DNA of 64,000 nucleotides. It comes from Paraburkholderia phenazinium (GTDB lineage Bacteria > Pseudomonadota > Gammaproteobacteria > Burkholderiales > Burkholderiaceae). The stretch is from contig NZ_FNCJ01000003.1 of assembly GCF_900100735.1 (NCBI RefSeq), positions 620,001 to 684,000 on the forward strand. Direction: 5' to 3'. Of the stretch, positions 36,229-46,400 are shown one piece after another (position 1 is the first letter of the stretch; every line of letters starts with the position of its first letter). Under the pieces are notes generated by a model. That model was not told the DNA's origin, made no database searches, and saw only the letters and a list, made by a program, of their open reading frames with translations. The position numbers and the translations under genes are program-made.

Positions 36229-38001
36229 ATGAGATCAGTCGTTCGCCTCACTGCATCCGCCACGAGCGCCCTGCCGCGCTGGCTGTTGCTGACCATCTGT
36301 ATTGTCTACGCAGCGTTCGGCCTGTTCGGCCGCGATCCGTGGAAGAACGAGGATGCGGCCGGCTTCGGCGTCATGTGGACGATGGCCAGCGGCAACGCCC
36401 ACGACTGGCTCCTGCCGAATCTGGTCGGCAAATACCTCACTGACAACGGCCCGCTTGGCTACTGGCTCGGCGCCCTTTCGATTCGCGCGCTGGCGCCCTG
36501 GGTCGATGCGAGCGACGCCTCGCGCGTCTTCACGGGTCTGATGTTTTGCGGCGCGTGCGCGTTCGTCTGGTACGCCGCCTACCTGCTTGGCCGCCGCCCC
36601 GAGGTCCAGCCGTTCAAATACGCCTTCGGCGGCGAGCCGGAACCGCGCGACTACGGCCGCACCCTTGCCGACGGCGCGCTGCTGATTCTGCTCGCCTGCT
36701 TCGGCCTTGCCGAGCGCGGTCACGAAACCACCCCGCAACTCGCGCAGTTCGCCTGCATCGCGATGCTTGTCTACGGGCTGGTGCGGATGATCGACAAGCC
36801 GGTGCAAGGTGCGCTGGTGTGGGGCCTCGCGCTCGGACTGGTGGCGCTGGCCAGCAACCCGGTGCTGGTGGGCGCCTTGCTGGTCGGCACATTCGTGATG
36901 GCGATCGTGGTGCCCGAGGCGCGTACGCGCTGGCTGCTGCTCGCCGGCCTGCCGGTCGCCCTGGTGCTGTCGATGTCGTGGCCGGTGGCGGCCCTCTCCG
37001 CCTATCCCGAGGATGCCGTCTGGTATCTCAATCAATGGGTAAGCAGCAGTCTCAACGCGTTTGCCGGCCCGCCCGGCTCGGTGGCGCGCTATGCGCTGAA
37101 AAACCTGCCGCTCTTCACCTGGCCCGCCTGGCCGCTGGCGATCTGGGCTTGGGTTAGCTGGTCCGGCCTGCGGCGCGCGCCGCACGTGGCGATTCCGCTC
37201 TCGGTGATCGCGCCGCTCCTGATCCTCGTCGTGCTGCAGAGCCATCAGACCAACCTGCTGTTCATGCTGTTGCTGCCGGCCCTTGCGGTACTGGCGGCGT
37301 TCGCGCTGCCTACGCTCAATCGCGGCACCATCAACGCCATCGACTGGTTCGCGCTCCTCAGCTTTACGATCCTTGGCAGCACCGTGTGGCTGTTCTGGAT
37401 CGCCGGCCTCACCGGCTTCCCGGCGCCGCTCGCCCGCAACATGGCCCGTTACGCGCCGGGCTTCGTGCCGCAGTTCAAGCTGCTCTCGTTCATCTGCGCG
37501 GTCGCGGTGACGGTGTGCTGGTTCGTGCTGGTGCGCTGGCGCCTCGCGCGCCACCCGAAAGTGCTATGGCGCAGCGTGGTGCTGTCCTCCGCCGGCACGA
37601 CGCTGATGTGGGTGCTGGTGATGACGCTGTGGCTGCCCATCGTCAACTACAGCCGGACCTATAAGGACGTGGCCGAGCAGATCGCGAGCCACCTGCCGGA
37701 CGACTATAGCTGCATCTCGCCGGTGCGCCTCGGCAATGCGCAGATCGCGACGTTTGCCTACTTCGGCCACATGCATTTTTCGTTCGATCAAGACTGCGAT
37801 GTGATCCTGCGCCAGGACACGCAAGACTACGGCGAACCCAGCTCGATGTCGAACTTCGTCTGGAAGCTGGTGTGGGAAGGCCGCCGTGTGGCCGACCGTG
37901 ACGAACGCTTCCGCCTCTATGTGCGCATCGACCGGCCGAAGCCGCCTGCCAAACATCGCGCCTGGCGCCCCCGACAAGCCGCTCCGGCCAACCAGGGCTG
38001 A
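36229..38001 (+). CDS. Multi-membrane-spanning glycosyltransferase, GT39/ArnT-like
   Basis: 590-residue integral membrane protein with ~11-12 hydrophobic segments. The first periplasmic loop has GLFGRDPWKNEDAAGFGVMW and a following DWLLPNLVGKYLTDNGPLGYWLGA, the layout of GT39/83 polyprenyl-phosphate-sugar transferases (acidic residues after TM1). The C-terminal soluble part (YKDVAEQIASHLPDDYSCISPVRLGN) is also typical. ATG 36229 is chosen because the frame upstream to 36145 is Cys/Pro-rich. It is 2 bp from a MATE exporter. Donor and acceptor unknown; not part of the arn operon at 61231. Confidence 0.78.
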   Translation: MRSVVRLTASATSALPRWLLLTICIVYAAFGLFGRDPWKNEDAAGFGVMWTMASGNAHDWLLPNLVGKYLTDNGPLGYWLGALSIRALAPWVDASDASRVFTGLMFCGACAFVWYAAYLLGRRPEVQPFKYAFGGEPEPRDYGRTLADGALLILLACFGLAERGHETTPQLAQFACIAMLVYGLVRMIDKPVQGALVWGLALGLVALASNPVLVGALLVGTFVMAIVVPEARTRWLLLAGLPVALVLSMSWPVAALSAYPEDAVWYLNQWVSSSLNAFAGPPGSVARYALKNLPLFTWPAWPLAIWAWVSWSGLRRAPHVAIPLSVIAPLLILVVLQSHQTNLLFMLLLPALAVLAAFALPTLNRGTINAIDWFALLSFTILGSTVWLFWIAGLTGFPAPLARNMARYAPGFVPQFKLLSFICAVAVTVCWFVLVRWRLARHPKVLWRSVVLSSAGTTLMWVLVMTLWLPIVNYSRTYKDVAEQIASHLPDDYSCISPVRLGNAQIATFAYFGHMHFSFDQDCDVILRQDTQDYGEPSSMSNFVWKLVWEGRRVADRDERFRLYVRIDRPKPPAKHRAWRPRQAAPANQG

Positions 38002-38003
38002 CG

Positions 38004-39383
38004 ATGTTCGCCGATGTGCGCAAAATCGCCGGGCTCGCGTGGCCCGTGCTGATCGGCCAGTTGGCGATCATCGCTTTCGGCGTCATCGACACCGCGATGG
38101 TCGGCCGCTACTCGGCGGTCGATCTGGCCGCGCTCGGCCTTGGCTCGTCGATCTACATCTCGGTCTTTATCGGCCTGACGGGTATCCTCACCGCACTGCA
38201 GCCGATTGCCGCGCAGCTCTACGGCGCGCGCCGCTACACCGAGATCGGCGAGCAGGTGCGCCAGTCGCTATGGCTCGCGCTCGCGCTGATGACGCTTGGC
38301 TTCCTGGTCCTGTATTTTCCCGGCCCGCTGCTGCATCTGGCCCGCGTGCCGGCCGCGCTCTATGAACGCACGGTCGCGTATCTACAGATCCTCGCGTTCG
38401 GCTTGCCGGCGAGTCTCGCGTTTCGCGTCTACGGCTCGACTGCCAACGCGATCGGCAAGCCACGGCTCGTGATGATCCTGCAGATCGGCGCCCTGCTGCT
38501 GAAGATGCCGCTCAACACCTGGTTCATCTTCGGCGGCCTCGGCGTGCCGGCGCTCGGCGGCCCGGGTTGCGCGCTCGCCAGCATCATCATCAACTGGGTG
38601 CTGGCGGTAGTCGGCATGCTGTTGCTCAAGCGTCTGGACGTGTTCCAACCGTTCGAGATCTTCAAGCATTTCTGCTGGCCGGTGTGGCGGCTCCAGATCG
38701 CGCAGTTGAAACTCGGCATTCCGATGGGACTGTCGTACCTGATCGAAGTCACCTCCTACACCTTCATGGCGCTGTTTATCGCGCGCTTCGGCACCACGAC
38801 GCTCGCGGGACATCAGATCGCGGGCAACGTGGGCGCCGTGCTGTATATGACGCCGCTGTCGATCGGCATCGCCACGTCCACTCTCGTGGCGCAGGCGCTC
38901 GGCGCGCATCGGCATGAAGCGGCACGCACCCTGGCGCGGCACGGCGTTCTGATGGCGGTGATGATCGCCTGTAGCTATGGGGTCATTGTGCTGGCGCTGC
39001 GCCCGTTCATCATCGCGGGCTACACGCCGAACGCCCAGGTCGTGGCTGCGGCCATGCCGCTCGTGTTGATCGTGGTGTTCTACCACGTGTTCGACTCGAT
39101 ACAGGTGACGACGGCTTTCGTGCTGCGCGCCTACAAGGTGGCGGTCGTGCCCACTGTGATCTATGCGGTCGCGCTATGGGGCGTGGGCCTTGGCGGCGGG
39201 TACCTGCTCGGCTTCGATATCGGCGGCTCGATCCCTGTCTGGTTGACCGGCGCACGCGGCTTCTGGGTCGCCAATATGGCGAGTCTCGCGATTGCCGGTT
39301 GCGGCTTGTCGCTCTACTTGCACAAGGTCAGCCGGCGCTATCTGCAGCCTGATCTGCAAGCGCAGGCAGATAGGGTGGCGTAG
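38004..39383 (+). CDS. MATE-family efflux transporter
   Basis: 459 residues, 12 hydrophobic segments in two MatE halves. IAGLAWPVLIGQLAIIAFGVIDTAMVGRYSAVDLAALGLGSSIYI is the family N-terminal signature, mirrored in the second half by GIPMGLSYLIEVTSYTFMALFIARFGTTTLAGHQIAGNV. NorM-type Na+ or H+ antiporter, probably for cationic drugs. It begins 2 bp after the GT39-type gene and is convergent with the gene at 39408, with no terminator in the 24 bp between. Confidence 0.9.
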   Translation: MFADVRKIAGLAWPVLIGQLAIIAFGVIDTAMVGRYSAVDLAALGLGSSIYISVFIGLTGILTALQPIAAQLYGARRYTEIGEQVRQSLWLALALMTLGFLVLYFPGPLLHLARVPAALYERTVAYLQILAFGLPASLAFRVYGSTANAIGKPRLVMILQIGALLLKMPLNTWFIFGGLGVPALGGPGCALASIIINWVLAVVGMLLLKRLDVFQPFEIFKHFCWPVWRLQIAQLKLGIPMGLSYLIEVTSYTFMALFIARFGTTTLAGHQIAGNVGAVLYMTPLSIGIATSTLVAQALGAHRHEAARTLARHGVLMAVMIACSYGVIVLALRPFIIAGYTPNAQVVAAAMPLVLIVVFYHVFDSIQVTTAFVLRAYKVAVVPTVIYAVALWGVGLGGGYLLGFDIGGSIPVWLTGARGFWVANMASLAIAGCGLSLYLHKVSRRYLQPDLQAQADRVA

Positions 39384-39407
39384 GGTTGGCGCAGGATCAC
39401 CCCGCTA

Positions 39408-39830
39408 TCAAGTTGCTTCGCTCAACGCCTCGCCGCAGCGCTCTTGCGCATCGTGCCGCTCGAACACCTCGCGCGCCGCAAACAGCGCATTCAGCGCCGC
39501 CGGAAACCCGGCGTAAAGCGCCATCTGCATAAACACTTCGACGATCTCGTCACGCGTACAGCCGACGTTGAGCGCCGCTTCGATATGCACTTTCAGTTGC
39601 GGCTGCGCACAGCCGAGGGTCGCCAGCGACGCAATCGTCGCAATCTCGCGCGCACGCAGATCCAGTTGCGGCCGGCTGTAGATATCGCCGAAACCGAACT
39701 CGATGAGGAGCCGCCCGAAATCCGGCGCGATCGGTGCGAGCGCGGCGATCACCATTTCGCCGGCAGCGCCGTCGATCTCCTTCAGCTTGTTCCAGCCCCG
39801 GGTGTAGCGGTCGTTTTGTGCGTATTCCAT
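39408..39830 (-). CDS. Carboxymuconolactone decarboxylase-family protein
   Basis: 140-residue AhpD-like all-helical protein. WNKLKEIDGAAGEMVIAALAPIAPDFGRLLIEFGFGDIYSRPQLDLRAREIATIASLATLGCAQPQLKVHI matches the family; a gap-free helix EIVEVFMQMALYAGFPAALNALFAARE follows. Only one Cys (LGCAQP), not the CxxC of AhpD, so peroxidase activity is doubtful. Its start overlaps the 3' end of the MerR gene by 49 nt, so translation is probably coupled. Such MerR-CMD pairs are common; function unassigned. Confidence 0.85.
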   Translation of the reverse strand: MEYAQNDRYTRGWNKLKEIDGAAGEMVIAALAPIAPDFGRLLIEFGFGDIYSRPQLDLRAREIATIASLATLGCAQPQLKVHIEAALNVGCTRDEIVEVFMQMALYAGFPAALNALFAAREVFERHDAQERCGEALSEAT

Positions 39831-40240
39831 GGTGAGTCCCTATCTGGTTGAGTGTTGTCGGTCTGTCGTGTCACCGTGCGCTCAGCCGCCTCGTAGTACG
39901 CGATCTTGTCGACGATCGCGCCCAGGTTGGTCTGCAACTCCGCGATATGCGCGAGCACCGTATCGCGATGCGTCTCCAGCATTGCGCGCCGCGCGCCGAT
40001 CGTCGCCTCGCCCTGGGCCCGCAACGCGGCGAACGCCTGCATTCCGGCGATCGGCATGCCGGTCGCCTTCAGGCGCATCACGAACTGCAGCCAGTCGAGG
40101 TCCGTGGGCGAATAGAGACGGTGACCTGCCTCGGTACGTCCGACGGCCCGGATCAGGCCCGCCTGCTCGTAATAGCGCAGCGTGTGGGTGGAGACGCCGG
40201 TGGTCGCGGCGACCTGGCCAATGGTGAGTGCTTGTGACAT
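39782..40240 (-). CDS. MerR-family transcriptional regulator
   Basis: 152 residues. LTIGQVAATTGVSTHTLRYYEQAGLIRAVGRTEAGHRLYSPTDLDWLQFVMRLKATGMPIAGMQAFAALR is the MerR winged HTH, followed by a coiled-coil ending GAIVDKIAYYEAAERT and a polar tail. No metal cysteines. Its own promoter (40251-40281) has the 19-bp spacer and dyad of MerR-activated promoters, and the predicted transcript starts only ~4 nt before the ATG. It probably controls itself and the CMD gene. Confidence 0.9.
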   Translation of the reverse strand: MSQALTIGQVAATTGVSTHTLRYYEQAGLIRAVGRTEAGHRLYSPTDLDWLQFVMRLKATGMPIAGMQAFAALRAQGEATIGARRAMLETHRDTVLAHIAELQTNLGAIVDKIAYYEAAERTVTRQTDNTQPDRDSPWNTHKTTATPGAGTS

Positions 40241-40250
40241 GACGGAACTC

Positions 40251-40281
40251 AGGTTAGGACTTCGAGTGCACTCTAAGTCAA
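40251..40281 (-). promoter_or_regulatory. MerR-type promoter with 19-bp spacer and operator dyad
   Basis: Minus strand: -35 TTGACT (40281-40276), 19-bp spacer, -10 TAACCT (40256-40251). The spacer region holds the dyad ACTTCGAGTGCACTCTAAGT (40259-40278, one mismatched pair). Long spacer plus central dyad is the hallmark of promoters untwisted by MerR activators. Confidence 0.75.
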
Positions 40282-40401
40282 GCGGCTTGTGATGTCATTC
40301 GTGATTCTCTACCGGGATGTCTGGAGGCCACACAAGGTTGGGGATACTGAGAATCGTCCGGTAGAATCGCCAGCAATCTGAAAGCAACAGGAGCGCAGTC
40401 G

Positions 40402-43400
40402 ATGCGAAGCGGCACCCTCAAGCGGAAGTGGATGTGGGCAACGGTAGCGGCGCTCGGCTTGCTGGCCGCGTCTTCGTGGCGAGCTGATGCAGCACGCATC
40501 ACCAGCGTCTCGCCGCAAGGCAAGGTCGCGCAGGTCCGGCAGGTGGTCGTCAAGTTCGACGAAGCAATGATCGCGTTCGGCTCGGCCGCGGCCCCCGCTC
40601 CCGCTCAGGTGCATTGCAACGACGCGGCTGCCAGCAGTGGCCAGGCTCATTGGGTCGACGACAAGACCTGGGCGTGGGATTTCGCTGCCGACCTGCCGCC
40701 CGGCCTCTCCTGCACAGTCGATCTCAACGACGGGCTGAAGTCGTTTGCCGGCCACGCCATCACGGGCCCGCACCGCTACGCGTTTCAAACGGGTGGTCCG
40801 TTCGTGCAGGAGATCCATCCGGACGACGGCGAGATCGAGGAAAATCAAGCGTTCGTGCTGCAGTTGAACGGACCGGCCACGGACGCATCGGTGCACGATC
40901 ATGTGTGGTGCGAATCGAGCGGTCTCGGTAATCGCATCCCCGTCAAGAAACTCGACGACACTGCACGTGCGGCGCTGCTCAAGCACTTCCGCCTTAAGAA
41001 GGACGCCGCTCGCGTCCTGACACTGCAGTGTCAGCAGACGCTGCCCTCCGCCACCAAGATGCAACTGGTCTACGGCGTGGGCGTGGCGAGCCCGAGCGGC
41101 CTTGCAAATGACGTTGAGCGCCGCTTCGACTACACCGTGCGCGAACCGTTCGCGGCCAGCTTCTCTTGTGAGCGCGACAACGCCAAGGCGCCGTGCACGC
41201 CGCTGCGTCCGGTACAGGTACGCTTCAACGCGCCCATTAGCCGCGCCGACGCCGAAAAGCTCACGCTCAAGGGACCTGGCGGCACGATTTCACCGACCTT
41301 CAAGCCCGACGACAAGGATCCCGAAACATCGACGGTTGAGTTCGCCGCACCGCTGCCCGAGCATGCCGAACTCACCATCGACGTCCCCGGCAACCTGAAA
41401 GACGTCAGCGGTCGCGCGCTCACCAATGCCGACCTGTTCCCGCTCAAAACCACCACGGCGCCGATGCCGCCGCTCGCCAAGTTCTCATCGGGGACCTTCG
41501 GCATTGTCGAGCGTTTCGCGGAACCGGACATGCCCGCGCTCGTGCCGGTGACCTTGCGCAACGTCGAAGCCGACCTGCATGTGGCGGGCCTCAACGCAGG
41601 CAACGCGCAGTTCACCAAGCTGCGCGTCGATGCGGACACCGATATCCGCAAGTGGATGCGTCTGGTCGATCGCTTCGACGGCTATTCGATGAACCGCTCG
41701 CAGATCGACTCGGAGATGCCCGGACTGCTGCAACGCTCGAAGCATCCGGTGTATGTGCAGCGCTCGCCCGACGAAGCGGCCGACGACCAGAACAAGAAAG
41801 ACCCCGAAATCGATATCCGCTCGCTGTCGCTGCTCGCCGGACAACGCGGCGTCGAAACCCTCGCATTGCCGAAGGAAGACCCGAAGGCCCTGCGTCCGTT
41901 CGAAGTGGTCGGCGTGCCGGTGACCAAGCCCGGCTTCTACGTGATCGAACTGGCCTCCCCCGCGCTCGGCGCCTCGTTGCTCGGCAAGCCAGCGCCTATG
42001 TACGTGCGCACCGCGGTGCTCGTCACCAATCTGGGCGTGCACTTCAAGCAGGGACGCGAAAACAGCGTGGTATGGGTGACCTCGCTCGACAAGGGCCAGC
42101 CGGTGCCGAACGCCGCCATCCAGGTGAGCGACTGCAACGGCGCCCTGCTCGCTACCGGCAAGACCGACGTGCACGGCGTACTGAACATCGACAAGGCGCT
42201 CGCGCCGGTGAAGGAATGCGGCGACGCGAGCTTCGAAGGCTACTTCGTCTCGGCGCGCGTCGACGACCCGAAGACCGGCGCGGACATGGCGTTCGTGCGC
42301 TCGGACTGGAATCGCGGCATCGAGTCGTGGCGCTTCAATGTGCCCACCGACACCAGCATCGAGCAGACGGTTCGCGCCCATACTATCTTCGACCGCACGC
42401 TGTTGCGCGCCGGCGAGACTGTGTCGATGAAGCACGTCATCCGCGTCGAGACGCTGCATGGTTTCGCCTATCCGCAGAAGTATCCGCCCCGGGTAACGAT
42501 TCGCCATCTCGGCAGCGGCCAGACCTATCATCTGCCGCTCAAATGGGCGGCCGACCATAGCGCCGATTCGACCTTCACGATTCCCGTGGCGGCGAAACTG
42601 GGCGAATACAGCGTCACGCTCGACGATGGCGATCCGAACGCGACGGCGTCCGACGACGCTGCGAGCGGCAACAACGATGGCAACAGCGACGCTGGCGACG
42701 ACAGCGACAACAGCGGCTCATCCAGCGCCTCGCCGCATATGAGCTACGACTCCGGCAGCTTCCGTGTCGAGGAATTCCGCTTGCCGGTTTTCAAGGGCAC
42801 GATTGCCGTGCGCGACGAAAAGGCCCATCCGCTGGTCGCCGCGAAACAGGCGCCGCTCTCCCTGCAGATCGACTATGTGTCGGGTGGCGCGGCGGCGAAT
42901 CTGCCGGTGCAGGTGTCGGCCTTGCTCAAGAGCACGACGCCCGGCTTCACCGACAATTTCCCCGACTTCAGCTTCACGCCCTACACGCCGCAAACCGGCG
43001 ACGACACCTCGGCCTCGGACGACGAAGACAGCGACTCGCAACAACCCGCCGACGACGGCGCCAAGCTGATCGCCGACAAGGAAGCGCTCACGCTCGATCG
43101 CAACGGTTCCGGCGGCCTCACGCTGAAGAACCTGCCGCACGTCGACGCCCCCAAACGCCTCGCGCTGGAGGCGACCTTCGCCGATCCGAACGGCGAGGTG
43201 CAAACCATCTCCGGCGGCGCGACGCTGTGGCCTGCCGCCGTGGTGGCGGGCATCAAGTCGGGGCAATGGGTCTCGGTGGGCAACACAGTGCCGGTCAAGG
43301 CGCTTGCGGTCGACCTGCAAGGCAGGCCGCGCGCCGGCGTGGCGCTCGACGTGCATGGCTACGCGCGCATCACGACGACCGCGAGAAAGCGCATGGTCGG

Positions 43401-46400
43401 CGGCTTCTACGCCTACGACAACCATACCGAGACCAAGGATCTCGGGTCGCTGTGCAGCGGCAAGAGCGACGACCACGGCCTGCTCGCCTGTGACGCCAAG
43501 CTGCGCGACGCGGGCAACATCGACCTTGTCGTCACGGCCAAGGACGGCGACGGCAATGTGTCGACGGCAAGCAGTTCGGTTTGGGTCACGCGGGAAGACG
43601 AGTTGTGGTTCGGCGGCGAGAACACCGACCGCATCGACGTGCTGCCGGAAAAACCATCGTATGAACCCGGCGAGACGGCGCGCTTCCAGGTACGCATGCC
43701 GTTCCGCTTCGCCACCGCGCTGGTCGCGGTCGAACGCGAAGGCATTCTTGAAACGCACGTCGTGCAACTGGATGGCAAGGATCCGACCGTCGAGCTGAAG
43801 GTCAACGAGGCCTGGGGACCGAACGTGTATGTCTCGGTGCTGGCCTTGCGCGGCCGGATTCACGAAGTGCCGTGGTACTCGTTCTTCACGTGGGGCTGGA
43901 AAGCGCCGCTCGAATGGGCGCGCGCGTTTTGGTACGAGGGCCGTCAATACGAAGCACCGACGCCGCTCGTCGATCTGTCGAAGCCGGCCTTCCGCTACGG
44001 CATGGCCGAAATCAAGGTCGGCACGGCCGCGCACAAGCTGACGCTCAGCGTCACGCCGGATGCGAAGTCCTACACGGTGCGCGGCAAGGCGCACGTCAAG
44101 GTGCACGTGCAGATGCCGGGCGGCAAGCCCGCGCCGGCCGGTACGCAAATCGCCGTGGCGGCCGTCGACGAAGCCCTGCTCGAGCTGATGCCCAACGATA
44201 GCTGGGACCTGCTCGACGCGATGCTGGAGCGGCGCGCCTATGGCGTCGAAACCTCGACCGCACAGATGGAGATCATCGGCCGCCGCCACTTCGGGCGCAA
44301 AGCCGTGCCGGCCGGCGGTGGCGGTGGCCACAGCGCGACGCGCGAACTGTTCGACACGCTGCTGCTGTGGAACCCGCGCGTGACGCTCGATGCGAACGGC
44401 GACGCCACTCTGGACGTCCCGCTCAACGACGCGCTGACGAGCTTCCGGATCGTCGCGATCGCGGCGGTCGGCCCGGGCATGTTCGGCACCGGTAGCACCT
44501 CGATTCGCAGCACTCAGGATCTGCAACTGATCTCGGGCCTGCCGCCGCTGGTGCGCGAAGGCGACGTGTTCCGCGCGCAGTTCACGCTGCGCAACACGAC
44601 CGCCCGCGCAATGAAAGTGGTCGTCACGCCGAACGTGCCGGGCTTGACGCTCGCCACGCAAACGGTGGATCTCGCCGCGGACTCGGCACGCGAAATCGCC
44701 TGGACCGTGACGCCGCCCGACGGCCTTGCGGATACGCCCGCCGGCGCCCTCACGTGGACCGTGACAGCAGCCGAGCAAGGCGGCCCGCATGCGAGCGATG
44801 CGCTGAAAATCGCTCAGCACGTCACCGCCGCCGTACCGGTTACCGTCCAGCAAGCGACGCTCGCACAAGTCGACGGCACGCTGTCGCTGCCGGTGGCCGC
44901 ACCGCGTGACGCCAGTACGACCCAGGCCGGGGCGATCCGCGGCGGTATCGCGGTGTCGCTGCAGTCGAAGCTGTCCGACGGGCTGCCCGGCGTGCGCCGC
45001 TGGTTCGAACGCTATCCGTACAACTGCCTCGAACAGCAAACCTCGCGGGCCATCGGCCTGCGTGATCCGGCGCAGTGGCAAGCGGTGGTGGCGCGCATGC
45101 CGGTGTATCTGGACCGCGACGGCCTCGCCAACTACTTCCCGCCGAGCGACGACAGCGCCAACCACGGCAGCACGACACTAAGCGCCTATCTGCTCGCCGT
45201 CACCGACGAAACGGCCAAGCTCGATCCGCGCTTCGCGCTGCCCGACGATGTGCGTGGCAAACTCGAAGCGGGCCTCATGAGTTTTGTGCAAGGCAAGATC
45301 CAGCGCGATGCCTGGGCGCCGCGCAAGGACCTCGACCTGCGCAAGCTCGAAGCGCTCGAAGCCTTGTCGCGCTACGGGATGGCGCAGCCGAACATGCTCG
45401 AATCGATCGAGATCGCGCCGAACCAGTGGCCGACTTCGGCGCTGCTCGACTACTACGCGATCCTGTCGCGCGTGCAGGGCATTCCCCAGCGCGAGGACAA
45501 GCGCGCCCAGCTCGAACAGATCCTGCGCGCACGGCTCACCTATCAGGGCACCCGCCTCACCTTCTCGACCGAGGCCGACGACGATCTCTGGTGGCTCATG
45601 ACCAGCACCGAAGACAACGCGGCCCGCACCGCGCTGACTTTCGTCGACGCGCCCGCGTGGAAGGACGAAATGCCGCGCCTCGTCGCCGGCCTGCTGGCGC
45701 TGCAACGCAATGGCGCGTGGCAGACCACCACTGCCAACGTGTGGGGCTCGCTTGCAGTGCAGCGCTTCTCGCAGGTCTTCGAGAGCACGCCCGTCACCGG
45801 GCAGACGAGGTTGCAACTCGGCACGCTCGACAAGACGATCTCGTGGAGCCAGAGCGCGGCGCCAGCAGCGAATGTAGATACATCCGCCGCCTCCGCCACC
45901 CCGGTCACGCAAACCAGGGACAGCCATAGCCAGCTTCTGCCGTGGCCAGCCGCGAACCAGGCCACCGCATCGCCGTTGACCTTGACTCACGACGGCACAG
46001 GCAAGCCATGGGCGACCATCGAAAGCCTCGCCGCCGTGCCGTTGAAAACGCCGTTCGCAGCCGGCTATCGCATCACCAAAACGGTCACGCCGCTCGACCC
46101 GGCCGTGAAGGGCGTCTACACGCGCGGCGACGTAGTGCGGGTGCATCTGGACATCGATGCGCAGACCGACATGACCTGGGTGGTCGTCAACGATCCGGTG
46201 CCGGCTGGCGCGACGATTCTCGGCTCGGGTCTGGGACGCGACTCGGAGGCGGCAACGCAAGGAGAAAACAGCGGCGCAGACGCCGACCGTGGCGCATGGC
46301 CGGCGTTTATCGAACGCGGTTTCGACGGCTACCGGGCGTACTACGACTATCTGCCGAAGGGCAAATTCTCGGTGGAGTACACGGTGCGGCTCAACAACGT

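Noticed and set aside
42718..45165. 815-codon open frame on the minus strand inside the alpha-2-macroglobulin gene
   Set aside because: Antisense shadow of a GC-rich gene; Arg/Ala/His-rich composition, no ribosome site, no domain.
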